This document shows positions 8,812 to 16,687 of a stretch of DNA of 64,000 bases, piece after piece. This stretch comes from Acidimicrobiaceae bacterium. Its GTDB lineage: Bacteria; Actinomycetota; Acidimicrobiia; Acidimicrobiales; RAAP-2. Under the pieces are notes generated by a model. It worked only from the letters and a program-made list of their open reading frames with translations. It did no database searches and was not told where the DNA came from. The stretch is from the NCBI GenBank assembly GCA_003155915.1, contig PMFA01000005.1:3254-67253 (forward strand). The letters are read 5' to 3'. Numbering within the stretch: position 1 is the stretch's first letter; every line of letters starts with the position of its first letter. The translations under genes and the position numbers were made by a program.

Positions 8812-10089
8812 ATGGTGATTCGTCGCGCGCGGGAAGACCGTCACCGCACCAACGCCCGCCTTCCTTTCCGGCCACCAAACTTTCGGCAATCCTTCAGTGC
8901 GCTCTCGGTGCGTCCATTCCGACTGTGGTTCTTCAGCCAAGTGCTCTCGGCCTCGGGCACCATGACCCAAGGGGTGGCCCTGGCGTGGCTGATGCTGCGC
9001 CTCACCGGCAGTGGGGTTGATCTCGGTCTGTTGACGACGTGCTCCTTCTTGCCGATGTTGGTTGGAGGACCCTGGTCCGGCAACCTCATCGACCGGTCGA
9101 ATCGACGACGGCTCCTCATCGTGACCCAGAGCTTGTTCATCACTTTGTCGACGCTCTTGGCGGTCGTGATCGCACTCGGCGCCGTGAAGGTGTGGATGTT
9201 GTTTCTCTTCGCGTTCGCATCGGGCGTCGTCGGCACCCCCGACTCCGCCGCGCGTCAGGTCTATGCCTTAGACCTCGTAGGAACCGATCACCTCACGAGC
9301 GCGATCAGTTTGAACGAGGTCGTATTGAACGTGTCGCGCGTGGTCGGACCGGCGCTCGGCGGAGCTCTTTTGGCCCTCGAGGGCGCCTCGGCCTGCTGCT
9401 TCGTCAACGCGGCCTCGTTCGTTCCCCCCCTCATCGTCTTGTTCGTGCTGCGCAGGGGCGAGAGACCACTCCCCGTCGATCGCGCGCCACGCACGGACCA
9501 CCTACTCGCGGGCCTTCGCTACGCGTTGGTCAACCCCACCATTCGCACGAGTCTTTTCTTCGCCGCGGCGTCGGGCATGCTCTTCAACTTGAACGTGCCT
9601 CTGCCGCTGCTCGCGACCAGGGTGTTTCATCTCGGCCCCGGTGGTTTCGGGCTGATGATGTCCGTGTTTGGAGTCGGCGGCATCGTGGGTGGTCTGGTCG
9701 CGGCGACCGGTGGCTCGCAACCGACGAGGCGATCAGTGGGTGCGCTCGCGGCGTTCACCGGGCTGTCGGTACTCGCCACGGCGTTCGCTCCCAACCTCAG
9801 CTTCGAATACGGCGGATTGCTCGTCACGGGCTGCCTGTCGATCTGGTTCATCGCTCGAGCGAACGCCCTCGTGCTCTTCGAAGCCGACGCCTCAATGCGG
9901 GGGCGCGTCATGGGTTCGTGGACGATGGCGCTACCCGGGTGCGAGCCGATCACGAGTCCTTTCGTCGGATTCGTGGGCGAGACGGTGGGCGCGCGCGAAG
10001 GATTCGCAGTATCCGGAGTCGCGTTGATCGTGCTCGCCGCAGCCAGTTGGCGCACGCTCTTCGCACGAGCGAAAGAGCGACCGAATTGA
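8812..10089 (+). CDS. MFS exporter, EntS/MFS_3-like
   Basis: Major facilitator of about 12 membrane helices, closest in style to the EntS-like / 'transmembrane secretion effector' group. The core begins at FSALSVRPFRLWFFSQVLSA and includes the loop 2-3 motif NLIDRSNRRRLLI and the GTPDSAARQVYALDLV segment characteristic of this group. Substrate unknown; siderophores or drugs are the usual ones. The start is uncertain: ATG 8812 is the shortest sensible choice, ATG 8698/8707 and GTG 8632 are alternatives, and none has a good ribosome binding site. It is monocistronic, convergent with the dehydratase gene. Confidence 0.75.
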   Translation: MVIRRAREDRHRTNARLPFRPPNFRQSFSALSVRPFRLWFFSQVLSASGTMTQGVALAWLMLRLTGSGVDLGLLTTCSFLPMLVGGPWSGNLIDRSNRRRLLIVTQSLFITLSTLLAVVIALGAVKVWMLFLFAFASGVVGTPDSAARQVYALDLVGTDHLTSAISLNEVVLNVSRVVGPALGGALLALEGASACCFVNAASFVPPLIVLFVLRRGERPLPVDRAPRTDHLLAGLRYALVNPTIRTSLFFAAASGMLFNLNVPLPLLATRVFHLGPGGFGLMMSVFGVGGIVGGLVAATGGSQPTRRSVGALAAFTGLSVLATAFAPNLSFEYGGLLVTGCLSIWFIARANALVLFEADASMRGRVMGSWTMALPGCEPITSPFVGFVGETVGAREGFAVSGVALIVLAAASWRTLFARAKERPN

Positions 10090-10141
10090 ATCCGTCGTGT
10101 CGGCGCAGCCCCTGATCTGGGCCGTACTGGCGGGCGTCACG

Positions 10142-10162
10142 ACTGCTCGCGCTGCGAGCAGT
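10142..10162. terminator. Hairpin between convergent genes
   Basis: ACTGCTCGC / GCGAGCAGT, a perfect 9-bp stem with a GCT loop, 52 bases after the MFS stop and about 135 bases from the dehydratase stop. No T-run on either side. Confidence 0.45.
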
Positions 10163-10297
10163 TAGTGAGATCGGTCGTGGGCTCGACCGACGCGGTTCGA
10201 TGAGCGCGAACGCACCGCGCCCGGGGCGGCCATCTCCCGTGCAGCGATCGTCGGACGTTCAACATGGCGAAGTTGATTTGACGCGCGAACGACGGCG

Positions 10298-12013
10298 TCA
10301 GTGCGATTCACGCGTCACCGCGTATCCACTTGAACCTCGAAGGAAGTCGAGGTCCGCACCTGTATCGGCGCCCATGACGTGGGTGACGTAAAGGTGCTCC
10401 CAGCCACGAGTCGGCGTCGCGAACCCATCAGTGGTAGCTCGACTCGGGCGGCGAAGCACGAGGTCACTCTCAGGCACGTCGAGTGTCAGTTGTCTCTGGG
10501 CGACGTCGAGAATGATCCAGTCCCCAGTTTCGACAATGCTCAGTAATCCACCAACCGCGGCTTCGGGTGTCACGTGCAGCACCACGGTTCCGTACGCGGT
10601 GCCGCTCATGCGCCCGTCGCAGACGCGAACCATGTCACGTACGCCCTGTTCCAGAAGCTTGCTCGGTATCGGCAGGTTGGCGACTTCGGGCATTCCCGGA
10701 TAGCCCTTCGGTCCGCAGCCCCGAAGAACGAGCACCGAGTCGACGTCGACGTCGAGATCAGGGTCATCGATGCGCGCGTGCATATCTTCGATGCTGTCGA
10801 AGACCACCGCCCTTCCTCGGTGGTACAGAAGTTCGGGTGTGGCCGCGGCTGGTTTTATGATTGCGCCACCGAGAGCAAGATTGCCGCGAAGTACGGCGAT
10901 CCCCGCATCCGCAATTATCGGGGATTCGCGAACGTGGATGACTTCTTGGTCCCAGATCTGTGCGTTCTCAAGGTAGTCAACAAGGGGCTTACCCGTGACC
11001 GTCAGTGCTGTCGAATCCAGAAGATCCTTGACTTCCTTGAGCACGGACAAGAATCCTCCCGCGCGATATAAATCATCCATGAGGAATCTTCCGGCCGGCT
11101 GAAGGTTCACGAGAAGGGGAACGCCAGAGCCGATCTCGTCGAAGTCGTCGAGAACCAAGTCGATGCCCAGTCGTCCCGCAATCGCGAGCAAGTGCACCAC
11201 CGCGTTGGTCGATCCACCGACGGCCGCGAGCGCCACGATCGCATTCTGGAACGACCCTTTCGTGATGAGCGTGCTCGGACGACGGCTCTCATTGACGAGC
11301 TCGACAATGATTCGACCGGTCTCAAATGAGTTCTCCAGCAGTCGGGCATCGACCGCGGGCGTGCCCGCGGATCCGGGAATGGTCATTCCCAATGCCTCGG
11401 CGAGCAGAGCCATAGTTGACGCAGTTCCCATCGTGTTGCAGTGACCCTTACTGCTGATCATGGACGACTCGCTGCGAAGGAACTGCTCTTCGCTCAGAGT
11501 TCCCGCGCGAACCTCTTCACTGAGACGCCAGACGTCGGTGCCACATCCCAGCGGCACACCTTGGAAGGTTCCGGTTTTCATGGGCCCTCCGGGTACGACG
11601 ACTGTGGGCAGATCCACGGAGGCCGCGGCCATGAGTAGAGAAGGGATCGTCTTGTCGCATCCGCCCAACAAGACAACGCCGTCTATCGGATTGGCGCGCA
11701 GCATTTCTTCGGTCGCCATCGCCGCCATATTGCGCCACAACATCGCGGTTGGTCGCACCTGTGTCTCGCCCAAGGAGACGACGGGAAGGTTATGGGGGAT
11801 CCCACCGGCCTCGTAGACGCCCGCTTTGACGCTCTCCATGACTTCGTTCAAATGGGCATTACATGGCGTCAGGTCCGACGCCGAATTCGCTATCGCGATA
11901 TGCGGTCGTCCGTCGAACGCATTCTCCGGGAGGCCTCTTCGCATCCAAGCACGATGTATGTAGGAATTGCGGTCGGTACCGCCGTACCATTCAGAGCTCC
12001 GCTGCTCACTCAC
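10298..12013 (-). CDS. IlvD/Edd family sugar acid dehydratase
   Basis: [2Fe-2S] dehydratase of 571 aa that removes water from an aldonic acid to give a 2-keto-3-deoxy acid. Candidate cluster ligands are C51 (DLTPCNAH), C119 (LLGGCDKTIPS) and C192 (KGHCNTMGTAS). The spacing 68 and 73 equals, as I recall, that of the L-arabinonate dehydratase of Rhizobium leguminosarum. S470 in CDGRMSGT fits the catalytic base. The surrounding lactonase, hydrolase and dehydrogenases indicate a sugar acid substrate rather than the branched-chain amino acid one. GTG start with GAAGAAGAGA upstream; divergent from the IclR gene 48 bases away. Confidence 0.9.
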   Translation of the reverse strand: MSEQRSSEWYGGTDRNSYIHRAWMRRGLPENAFDGRPHIAIANSASDLTPCNAHLNEVMESVKAGVYEAGGIPHNLPVVSLGETQVRPTAMLWRNMAAMATEEMLRANPIDGVVLLGGCDKTIPSLLMAAASVDLPTVVVPGGPMKTGTFQGVPLGCGTDVWRLSEEVRAGTLSEEQFLRSESSMISSKGHCNTMGTASTMALLAEALGMTIPGSAGTPAVDARLLENSFETGRIIVELVNESRRPSTLITKGSFQNAIVALAAVGGSTNAVVHLLAIAGRLGIDLVLDDFDEIGSGVPLLVNLQPAGRFLMDDLYRAGGFLSVLKEVKDLLDSTALTVTGKPLVDYLENAQIWDQEVIHVRESPIIADAGIAVLRGNLALGGAIIKPAAATPELLYHRGRAVVFDSIEDMHARIDDPDLDVDVDSVLVLRGCGPKGYPGMPEVANLPIPSKLLEQGVRDMVRVCDGRMSGTAYGTVVLHVTPEAAVGGLLSIVETGDWIILDVAQRQLTLDVPESDLVLRRPSRATTDGFATPTRGWEHLYVTHVMGADTGADLDFLRGSSGYAVTRESH

Positions 12014-12040
12014 AGTCTCTTCTTCCGTTTATTGGAAATC

Positions 12041-12057
12041 GTGTATATCATATGGAC
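12041..12057. promoter_or_regulatory. Candidate IclR operator in the divergent promoter
   Basis: GTGTATATCATATGGAC is an imperfect palindrome (6 of 8 arm positions match around a central C) in the 48-base gap between the dehydratase and IclR starts, ending 5 bases before the IclR ATG. Size and place fit an autoregulatory IclR site controlling both directions. Confidence 0.5.
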
Positions 12058-12061
12058 TATC

Positions 12062-12859
12062 ATGACGATCCTAGGTGACACCGTACGCCAACCCACTGAA
12101 GTCAGACTCGTGGGCTCGGACCGCGTGCTCGCCGTTCTCGTCGAGCTGGCAAAGTTCCCTGATGGAGCGAGCCTTGACGATATGGCTCGCGCAGTGGCGA
12201 GCCCGAAACCTACTGTGCACCGGGCACTCGCGTCGCTCTGCAAAGCAGGCTTGGCTGACAAAGATGGCCGTGGCCACTACGTGCTCGGCGACGAATTTTT
12301 GCGCCTGGCATTTGTCAATCACGAACTGAGGCCCGACCACGTTCGGGTGCAACCAATTCTTGCCCGACTCGCAGCTCGTTTTGGAGAGACCGCGCACTTT
12401 GCGGTACTTGACGGACACGACATTGTGTACCGCGCGAAAGTGGATCCGGCCTTCGGCGCCATGCGCCTCACGTCCACCGTCGGCGGTCGGAATCCTGCCC
12501 ACGCAACTGCGGTTGGCAAGTTGCTCCTTTCTCTCAAATTGCCGAATGTCGAAGCGGTGAATAACTGGATTGGAGACCGCGAACTGGTGAAGCGGACCCC
12601 TCGCACCGCGGTCACCGCGGAGCAATTGCACGAACAGCTTGAACTCATTCGAGAGCACGGCTACAGCACTGACGACCAGGAGAATGAGCCCGGCGTGAAT
12701 TGTCTGGCGCTACCTGTCTATCTCTCGTCACCGACGGACCCGAGTGGTGCCGTCAGCATCAGTGCGCTGGCGTACCGTACGACGATCCACGATCTCCTCG
12801 ATGACCTTTCTGTTATCCGAAGAATTGTCGCCGGCGATATTGAAGAGAGCCGGCAGTGA
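12062..12859 (+). CDS. IclR family transcriptional regulator of the sugar acid cluster
   Basis: 265 aa, the usual length for the family. An N-terminal winged helix-turn-helix (residues ~13-65; LDDMARAVASPKPTVHRALASL) is followed by the IclR effector domain (ETAHFAVLDGHDIVYRAKVD, GRNPAHATAVGKLLLS, YSTDDQENEPGVNCLALPV). The ATG at 12062 is chosen because the upstream extension would run into the opposite-strand dehydratase gene. It is the first gene of the plus-strand operon, overlapping the lactonase start by 4 bases, so it probably regulates its own operon and the divergent dehydratase in response to a pathway sugar acid or keto acid. Confidence 0.9.
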   Translation: MTILGDTVRQPTEVRLVGSDRVLAVLVELAKFPDGASLDDMARAVASPKPTVHRALASLCKAGLADKDGRGHYVLGDEFLRLAFVNHELRPDHVRVQPILARLAARFGETAHFAVLDGHDIVYRAKVDPAFGAMRLTSTVGGRNPAHATAVGKLLLSLKLPNVEAVNNWIGDRELVKRTPRTAVTAEQLHEQLELIREHGYSTDDQENEPGVNCLALPVYLSSPTDPSGAVSISALAYRTTIHDLLDDLSVIRRIVAGDIEESRQ

Positions 12860-13743
12860 GCGTCTATTACGCCACACCGGCGTCGCCAGCTCGATACGTC
12901 GTGGCTGAGAGCCCGGTGTGGGACGCGCAGAATTCTCGTCTCCTGTGGGTCGACGTCGAAGTCGGCAACGTCTTCGTCGGTCGCCTCAGCGATGGGATGG
13001 TCGAGACGTCGGCTCACTATGAGATCGGCGACAAAATCGGCGCCGTGGTTCCCGGTGACGACGGCACTCTCCTTGTTGCAGCGCAGGATCGACTCGTCGT
13101 CATAGCCACCGACGGCTCTCGTCGGGACGGGCCCTCAATTCTCTCTGGGACGGCGAGCCGATCAAACGACGGCGCGTGTGATCCGGCGGGTCGGTTTCTG
13201 ATCGGCACCTACCACTTTGACGAACGCGAAAATCAAGACACCCTGCAACGGCTCGAATATGACGGCACCCTGAGCTTGATTGACACGGACCTTTCAATCT
13301 CCAACGGTTTGGCCTGGTCAATCGACGGAACGCTGATGTACAGCACCGACAGTGCGAAGGGGATCATTTGGGTACGCGATTACGACGTTTCGACCGGGGA
13401 AGTCGGGAAGAGACGCCCGCACGTGAAGATTGCCAGCGGCTATCCAGATGGAATAGCACTCGACTCCCGGGGGAACCTCTGGATTGCCATTTGGGGGAAA
13501 GCCGAAGTGCAATCGTTCTCTCCAGCGGGAGAACCTGGCAGCATCGTGCGGCTCCCCGCGCCGCACGTATCCAGCGTGACCTTTGTTGGTGAAAACTTGG
13601 ACCTTCTACTCATCACCACGGCGTACCGTGATCTCGATACCCAAGGTCTGGAGCACTATCCGGATGCGGGACGACTCTTCTTGGCCGACGTCGGTGTCAC
13701 TGGTCATCCGACCACGCCGTGGAACTCTTCCGCCCTCAAATGA
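12856..13743 (+). CDS. SMP-30/gluconolactonase-like sugar lactonase
   Basis: Six-bladed beta-propeller lactonase of 295 aa, expected to open the aldonolactone made by the sugar dehydrogenase. Family landmarks are the metal glutamate in VVAESPVWDAQNSRLLWVD (~16-34), the asparagine/aspartate region SRSNDGACDPAGRFLIGT (~95-112), ISNGLAWSIDGTLMYSTDS (~143-161) and GYPDGIALDSRGNLWIAIWG (~192-211). Its GTG start overlaps the IclR stop (GTGA). It precedes the FAH hydrolase by 11 bases. Confidence 0.9.
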   Translation: MSVYYATPASPARYVVAESPVWDAQNSRLLWVDVEVGNVFVGRLSDGMVETSAHYEIGDKIGAVVPGDDGTLLVAAQDRLVVIATDGSRRDGPSILSGTASRSNDGACDPAGRFLIGTYHFDERENQDTLQRLEYDGTLSLIDTDLSISNGLAWSIDGTLMYSTDSAKGIIWVRDYDVSTGEVGKRRPHVKIASGYPDGIALDSRGNLWIAIWGKAEVQSFSPAGEPGSIVRLPAPHVSSVTFVGENLDLLLITTAYRDLDTQGLEHYPDAGRLFLADVGVTGHPTTPWNSSALK

Positions 13744-13754
13744 AAAGGAACTAA

Positions 13755-14615
13755 ATGCACCTCATGCGAATCGGACCAGTTGGTTCTGAAAAGCCCGTCG
13801 CTCGTCTCACTGACGAAACGTACGTTGACTTGTCAGAGACGATTCATGACTTCGATGAGACGTTCTTCAGCTCGGGAGGATTGCGGACGCTTCCGGCCAT
13901 CATTGCTGCACAGGTTGCCAGTGACGCCACGTCGAGGTTCGCGGGAGAACGCGTCGGCGCACCTATTGCGCGCCCACACCAGATTCTTTGCGTAGGACTC
14001 AACTACAGAGACCACGCCGCCGAAACCGGTCAGGAGATACCTCGAGAACCTATTCTCTTCACCAAGTCACCCAACACCATTATCGGACCAAATGACGAGG
14101 TACGAATTCCGAGGGGTTCGACCAAGCTGGACTGGGAGGTCGAGCTTGGCATCGTCATCGGCAAGCGCACGAGCTATCTTGACTCGATCGAGGATGCGAA
14201 GGATTCGATCGCCGGCTACTGCGTCGTCAACGACGTGAGCGAACGGGACTTTCAATTAGAGAGAAACGGGCAGTGGTCCAAGGGCAAGTCCTGCGAGACT
14301 TTCAATCCGGCGGGGCCCTGGCTGGTGACGCCGGACGAAATCGACGACGTCCTCAATCTCGGACTGTGGTTGGACGTCAATAACGTGCGCCGCCAGACGG
14401 GCTCCACGTCGGAGATGATTTTCAACCCGTACTTCATTGTTCACTATCTCAGTCAATTCCTCGTGCTCGAGCCGGGTGATCTCATCGACACCGGTACTCC
14501 GCCGGGTGTCGGCATGGGCCTAAAACCTCCAGTCTGGCTCGAAGTGGGAGACGTTATGGAACTCGGTGTCGAGGGACTGGGCACGCAGCGCCAGATCATT
14601 GTCGCGCCGAGATGA
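13755..14615 (+). CDS. FAH family hydrolase, candidate 2,4-diketo-3-deoxy sugar acid hydrolase
   Basis: Fumarylacetoacetate hydrolase family, 286 aa. The C-terminal catalytic domain (~75-285) has the metal-ligand pattern DWEVELGIVIG and the region VVNDVSERDFQ. The stretch RNGQWSKGKSCETFNPAGPW is typical of the subgroup that contains 2,4-diketo-3-deoxy-L-fuconate/L-rhamnonate hydrolases, which cut the diketo acid to pyruvate plus a hydroxy acid. RBS AAAAGGAA lies just before ATG 13755. The SDR three genes on would make its diketo substrate. Homologous hydrolases act on other acylpyruvates, so the exact substrate is inferred. Confidence 0.88.
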   Translation: MHLMRIGPVGSEKPVARLTDETYVDLSETIHDFDETFFSSGGLRTLPAIIAAQVASDATSRFAGERVGAPIARPHQILCVGLNYRDHAAETGQEIPREPILFTKSPNTIIGPNDEVRIPRGSTKLDWEVELGIVIGKRTSYLDSIEDAKDSIAGYCVVNDVSERDFQLERNGQWSKGKSCETFNPAGPWLVTPDEIDDVLNLGLWLDVNNVRRQTGSTSEMIFNPYFIVHYLSQFLVLEPGDLIDTGTPPGVGMGLKPPVWLEVGDVMELGVEGLGTQRQIIVAPR

Positions 14616-15625
14616 GAGCCTTCGTATTGACCGGACCGCGCGAATGCGGAGTGCAGGATATCGACCCACCGATCGCCGTCCCGGGTGGCGTCATTATCGA
14701 CGTGCACCGCGCCGGCGTGTGCGGCACCGACATCGAGTTCTACATCGGGCAGATGCCGTACCTCCATGAAGGTCACGCCCAGTATCCGATGCGACTCGGG
14801 CACGAGTGGATGGGTACGGTATCGGCGGTCGGTGACGGGGTTGAACCATCGTGGCTCAATCGCCGGGTCACTGGTGACACCATGTTGGGCTGTGGCACCT
14901 GCCGGCGGTGCTTGAGGAACAACCAACACGTCTGTGATTTCCGATTCGAGGTTGGTATTCGCGGTGGATTCCCGGGTGCGCTCGCGGAGCAGTTGGCGAT
15001 GCCAGTCACCGCTCTGCACGCTCTCCCGGACTCCGTTGACGACGCGCTCGGGGCCTTGGTCGAACCGGGCGGCAACGCTCTTCGCTCAGTGTGGGGTGCT
15101 CAACTTTCCATTGACGATCGCGCGCTCGTGCTCGGCCCGGGAACGATCGGCCTCCTCGTGGCGATGTTCGCGAAAGCCGCCGGCGCCGAAGTACATCTCA
15201 TGGGACGTTCGCCACGGTCACTCGAATTCGCGCGGACGCTCGGTTTCGACGGTGTCTGGACCGAAGAGGATCTCCCGAACCTTCCGTGGGACGCGGTGAT
15301 CGACGCCACCAACTCACCGACCGAACCGGCGAGGGCACTGGAGCTCGTGGAGCCGGCGGGGCGAATCGTGTACGTCGGGCTCGCGGGTAGCCCAAGTCTC
15401 ATTGACACCCGGAAGATGGCCCTCAAGGACGTAACGGCGGTCGGCATACTCAGCGCATCTCCCGGCCTCGTCGGCACCATAGATGTCTACGCCTCAGGAG
15501 CATTCGATCCTCATCAACTGGTCGCCGCGACGGTCGGACTGGACGGCATCAGCGACATTCTCTCTGGCGTCCGACCCGAAGGTGCGGGTATGGGTCCCAA
15601 GATGCACATTGATCCAAGAATCTAA
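14612..15625 (+). CDS. Zinc-dependent medium-chain sugar/polyol dehydrogenase
   Basis: MDR alcohol dehydrogenase of 337 aa with both zinc sites: catalytic C37 (VCGTD), H64-E65 (GHEW) and the glutamate in VEPGGN, and structural cysteines C94, C97, C100 and C108. The Rossmann fold motif is the GPGTIG segment (~171-176). The start overlaps the FAH stop (ATGA). In this cluster it is the best candidate for the first step, oxidation of an aldose to its lactone, though it could instead oxidise the C4 hydroxyl. Nucleotide preference cannot be read with confidence. Confidence 0.88.
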   Translation: MRAFVLTGPRECGVQDIDPPIAVPGGVIIDVHRAGVCGTDIEFYIGQMPYLHEGHAQYPMRLGHEWMGTVSAVGDGVEPSWLNRRVTGDTMLGCGTCRRCLRNNQHVCDFRFEVGIRGGFPGALAEQLAMPVTALHALPDSVDDALGALVEPGGNALRSVWGAQLSIDDRALVLGPGTIGLLVAMFAKAAGAEVHLMGRSPRSLEFARTLGFDGVWTEEDLPNLPWDAVIDATNSPTEPARALELVEPAGRIVYVGLAGSPSLIDTRKMALKDVTAVGILSASPGLVGTIDVYASGAFDPHQLVAATVGLDGISDILSGVRPEGAGMGPKMHIDPRI

Positions 15626-15639
15626 ACGGAGGAGCGTAA

Positions 15640-16383
15640 ATGACCGAATTCGACAATCTGGTCGCACTCGTGACGGGAGGCGCGAGCGGAATTGGTGCCG
15701 CTGCCGCTGCGCTACTGGTCGAGCGCGGAGCGCACGTTGCGGTATTGGATCGTTCAGTCGAAGGCGTTTCCGACCATGTGTTCGGTGTCGTGTGTGACGT
15801 TGTCGATTCGAACCAAGTCAACGCCGCCGTCGCTCTGATCGCCGAACACTTCGGCGCTCTCGACATCGTCATCAATAACGCCGGGATCGGCGCCGAGGGT
15901 AACATCGCCGCGAACAGTGACGAGGAGTGGCATCGCGTCTTCGACGTCAACGTCGTCGGTCTCGCGCGCGTCAGTCGGGCGGCACTGCCTTTCCTGCGGA
16001 GATCGGATCACGCCGCGATCGTTAACACCTGCTCGGTCGTCGCGGTGGTCGGGCTACCGAATCGTGCGTTGTATTCCGCGAGTAAAGGCGCTGTCGCATC
16101 AGTCACGCTGGCTATGGCTGCCGACCACGTGCGAGAAGGTATTCGAGTAAACGCCGTCTTGCCGGGAACCGCCGACACCCCGTGGGTCGAGCGGCTGCTC
16201 GAGGCGGCGGATGATCCCGCCGCCGCCGCTGCCGCGCTCCGCGATCGTCAACCAATGGGCCGCCTGGTGAGTGCGGAAGAAGTTGCGCACGCCATCATTT
16301 ATCTGGCGTCGCCGAACTCCGGTTCGACGACGGGAACCCTACTCGGGGTGGACGGCGGGATGGCGGGGTTGCGCGTCAACTAA
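15640..16383 (+). CDS. SDR dehydrogenase, candidate 2-keto-3-deoxy sugar acid dehydrogenase
   Basis: Classical short-chain dehydrogenase, 247 aa. Cofactor motif TGGASGIG (12-19), NNAG (79-82), catalytic S132, Y145 and K149 (YSASK). The C-terminal GRLVSAEEVAHAIIYLASP and DGG are standard. It resembles the 2-keto-3-deoxy-L-fuconate / L-rhamnonate dehydrogenases that oxidise the C4 hydroxyl to give a 2,4-diketo acid for the FAH hydrolase. Excellent RBS (CGGAGGAG) before ATG 15640; last gene of the operon, 14 bases after the zinc dehydrogenase. Confidence 0.88.
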   Translation: MTEFDNLVALVTGGASGIGAAAAALLVERGAHVAVLDRSVEGVSDHVFGVVCDVVDSNQVNAAVALIAEHFGALDIVINNAGIGAEGNIAANSDEEWHRVFDVNVVGLARVSRAALPFLRRSDHAAIVNTCSVVAVVGLPNRALYSASKGAVASVTLAMAADHVREGIRVNAVLPGTADTPWVERLLEAADDPAAAAAALRDRQPMGRLVSAEEVAHAIIYLASPNSGSTTGTLLGVDGGMAGLRVN

Positions 16384-16687
16384 GTCGCATCAGAGCCTTC
16401 CAACGTAAGGACTCTCGCATTTCGCCTACAGCAAGGCCGCCGTGTGCCGGGCCTTTCAAACGGTCGCTGATTGATTTCGCGCCGCTTCGAACTAAGCAGG
16501 CCTTATCTCCCCTTAACCTCGCCTCTCGAGAACTCAATCTTCTCAAGGCGTACATAACACTTCAACACCGGCACGACACCTCGATCATGTTCACGACCTC
16601 AAATGCCACCTGCGGGTTGACGTTTCGCTCGACACCCGTATCAATTCGAACGTGGGAGAATGGTGATACCTCGGTGGAAGGTTTCTG
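16384..16687. other. Intergenic region after the sugar acid operon
   Basis: Just over 300 bases. I see no gene, tRNA or clear terminator. It should contain the promoter of the next gene. Confidence 0.5.
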
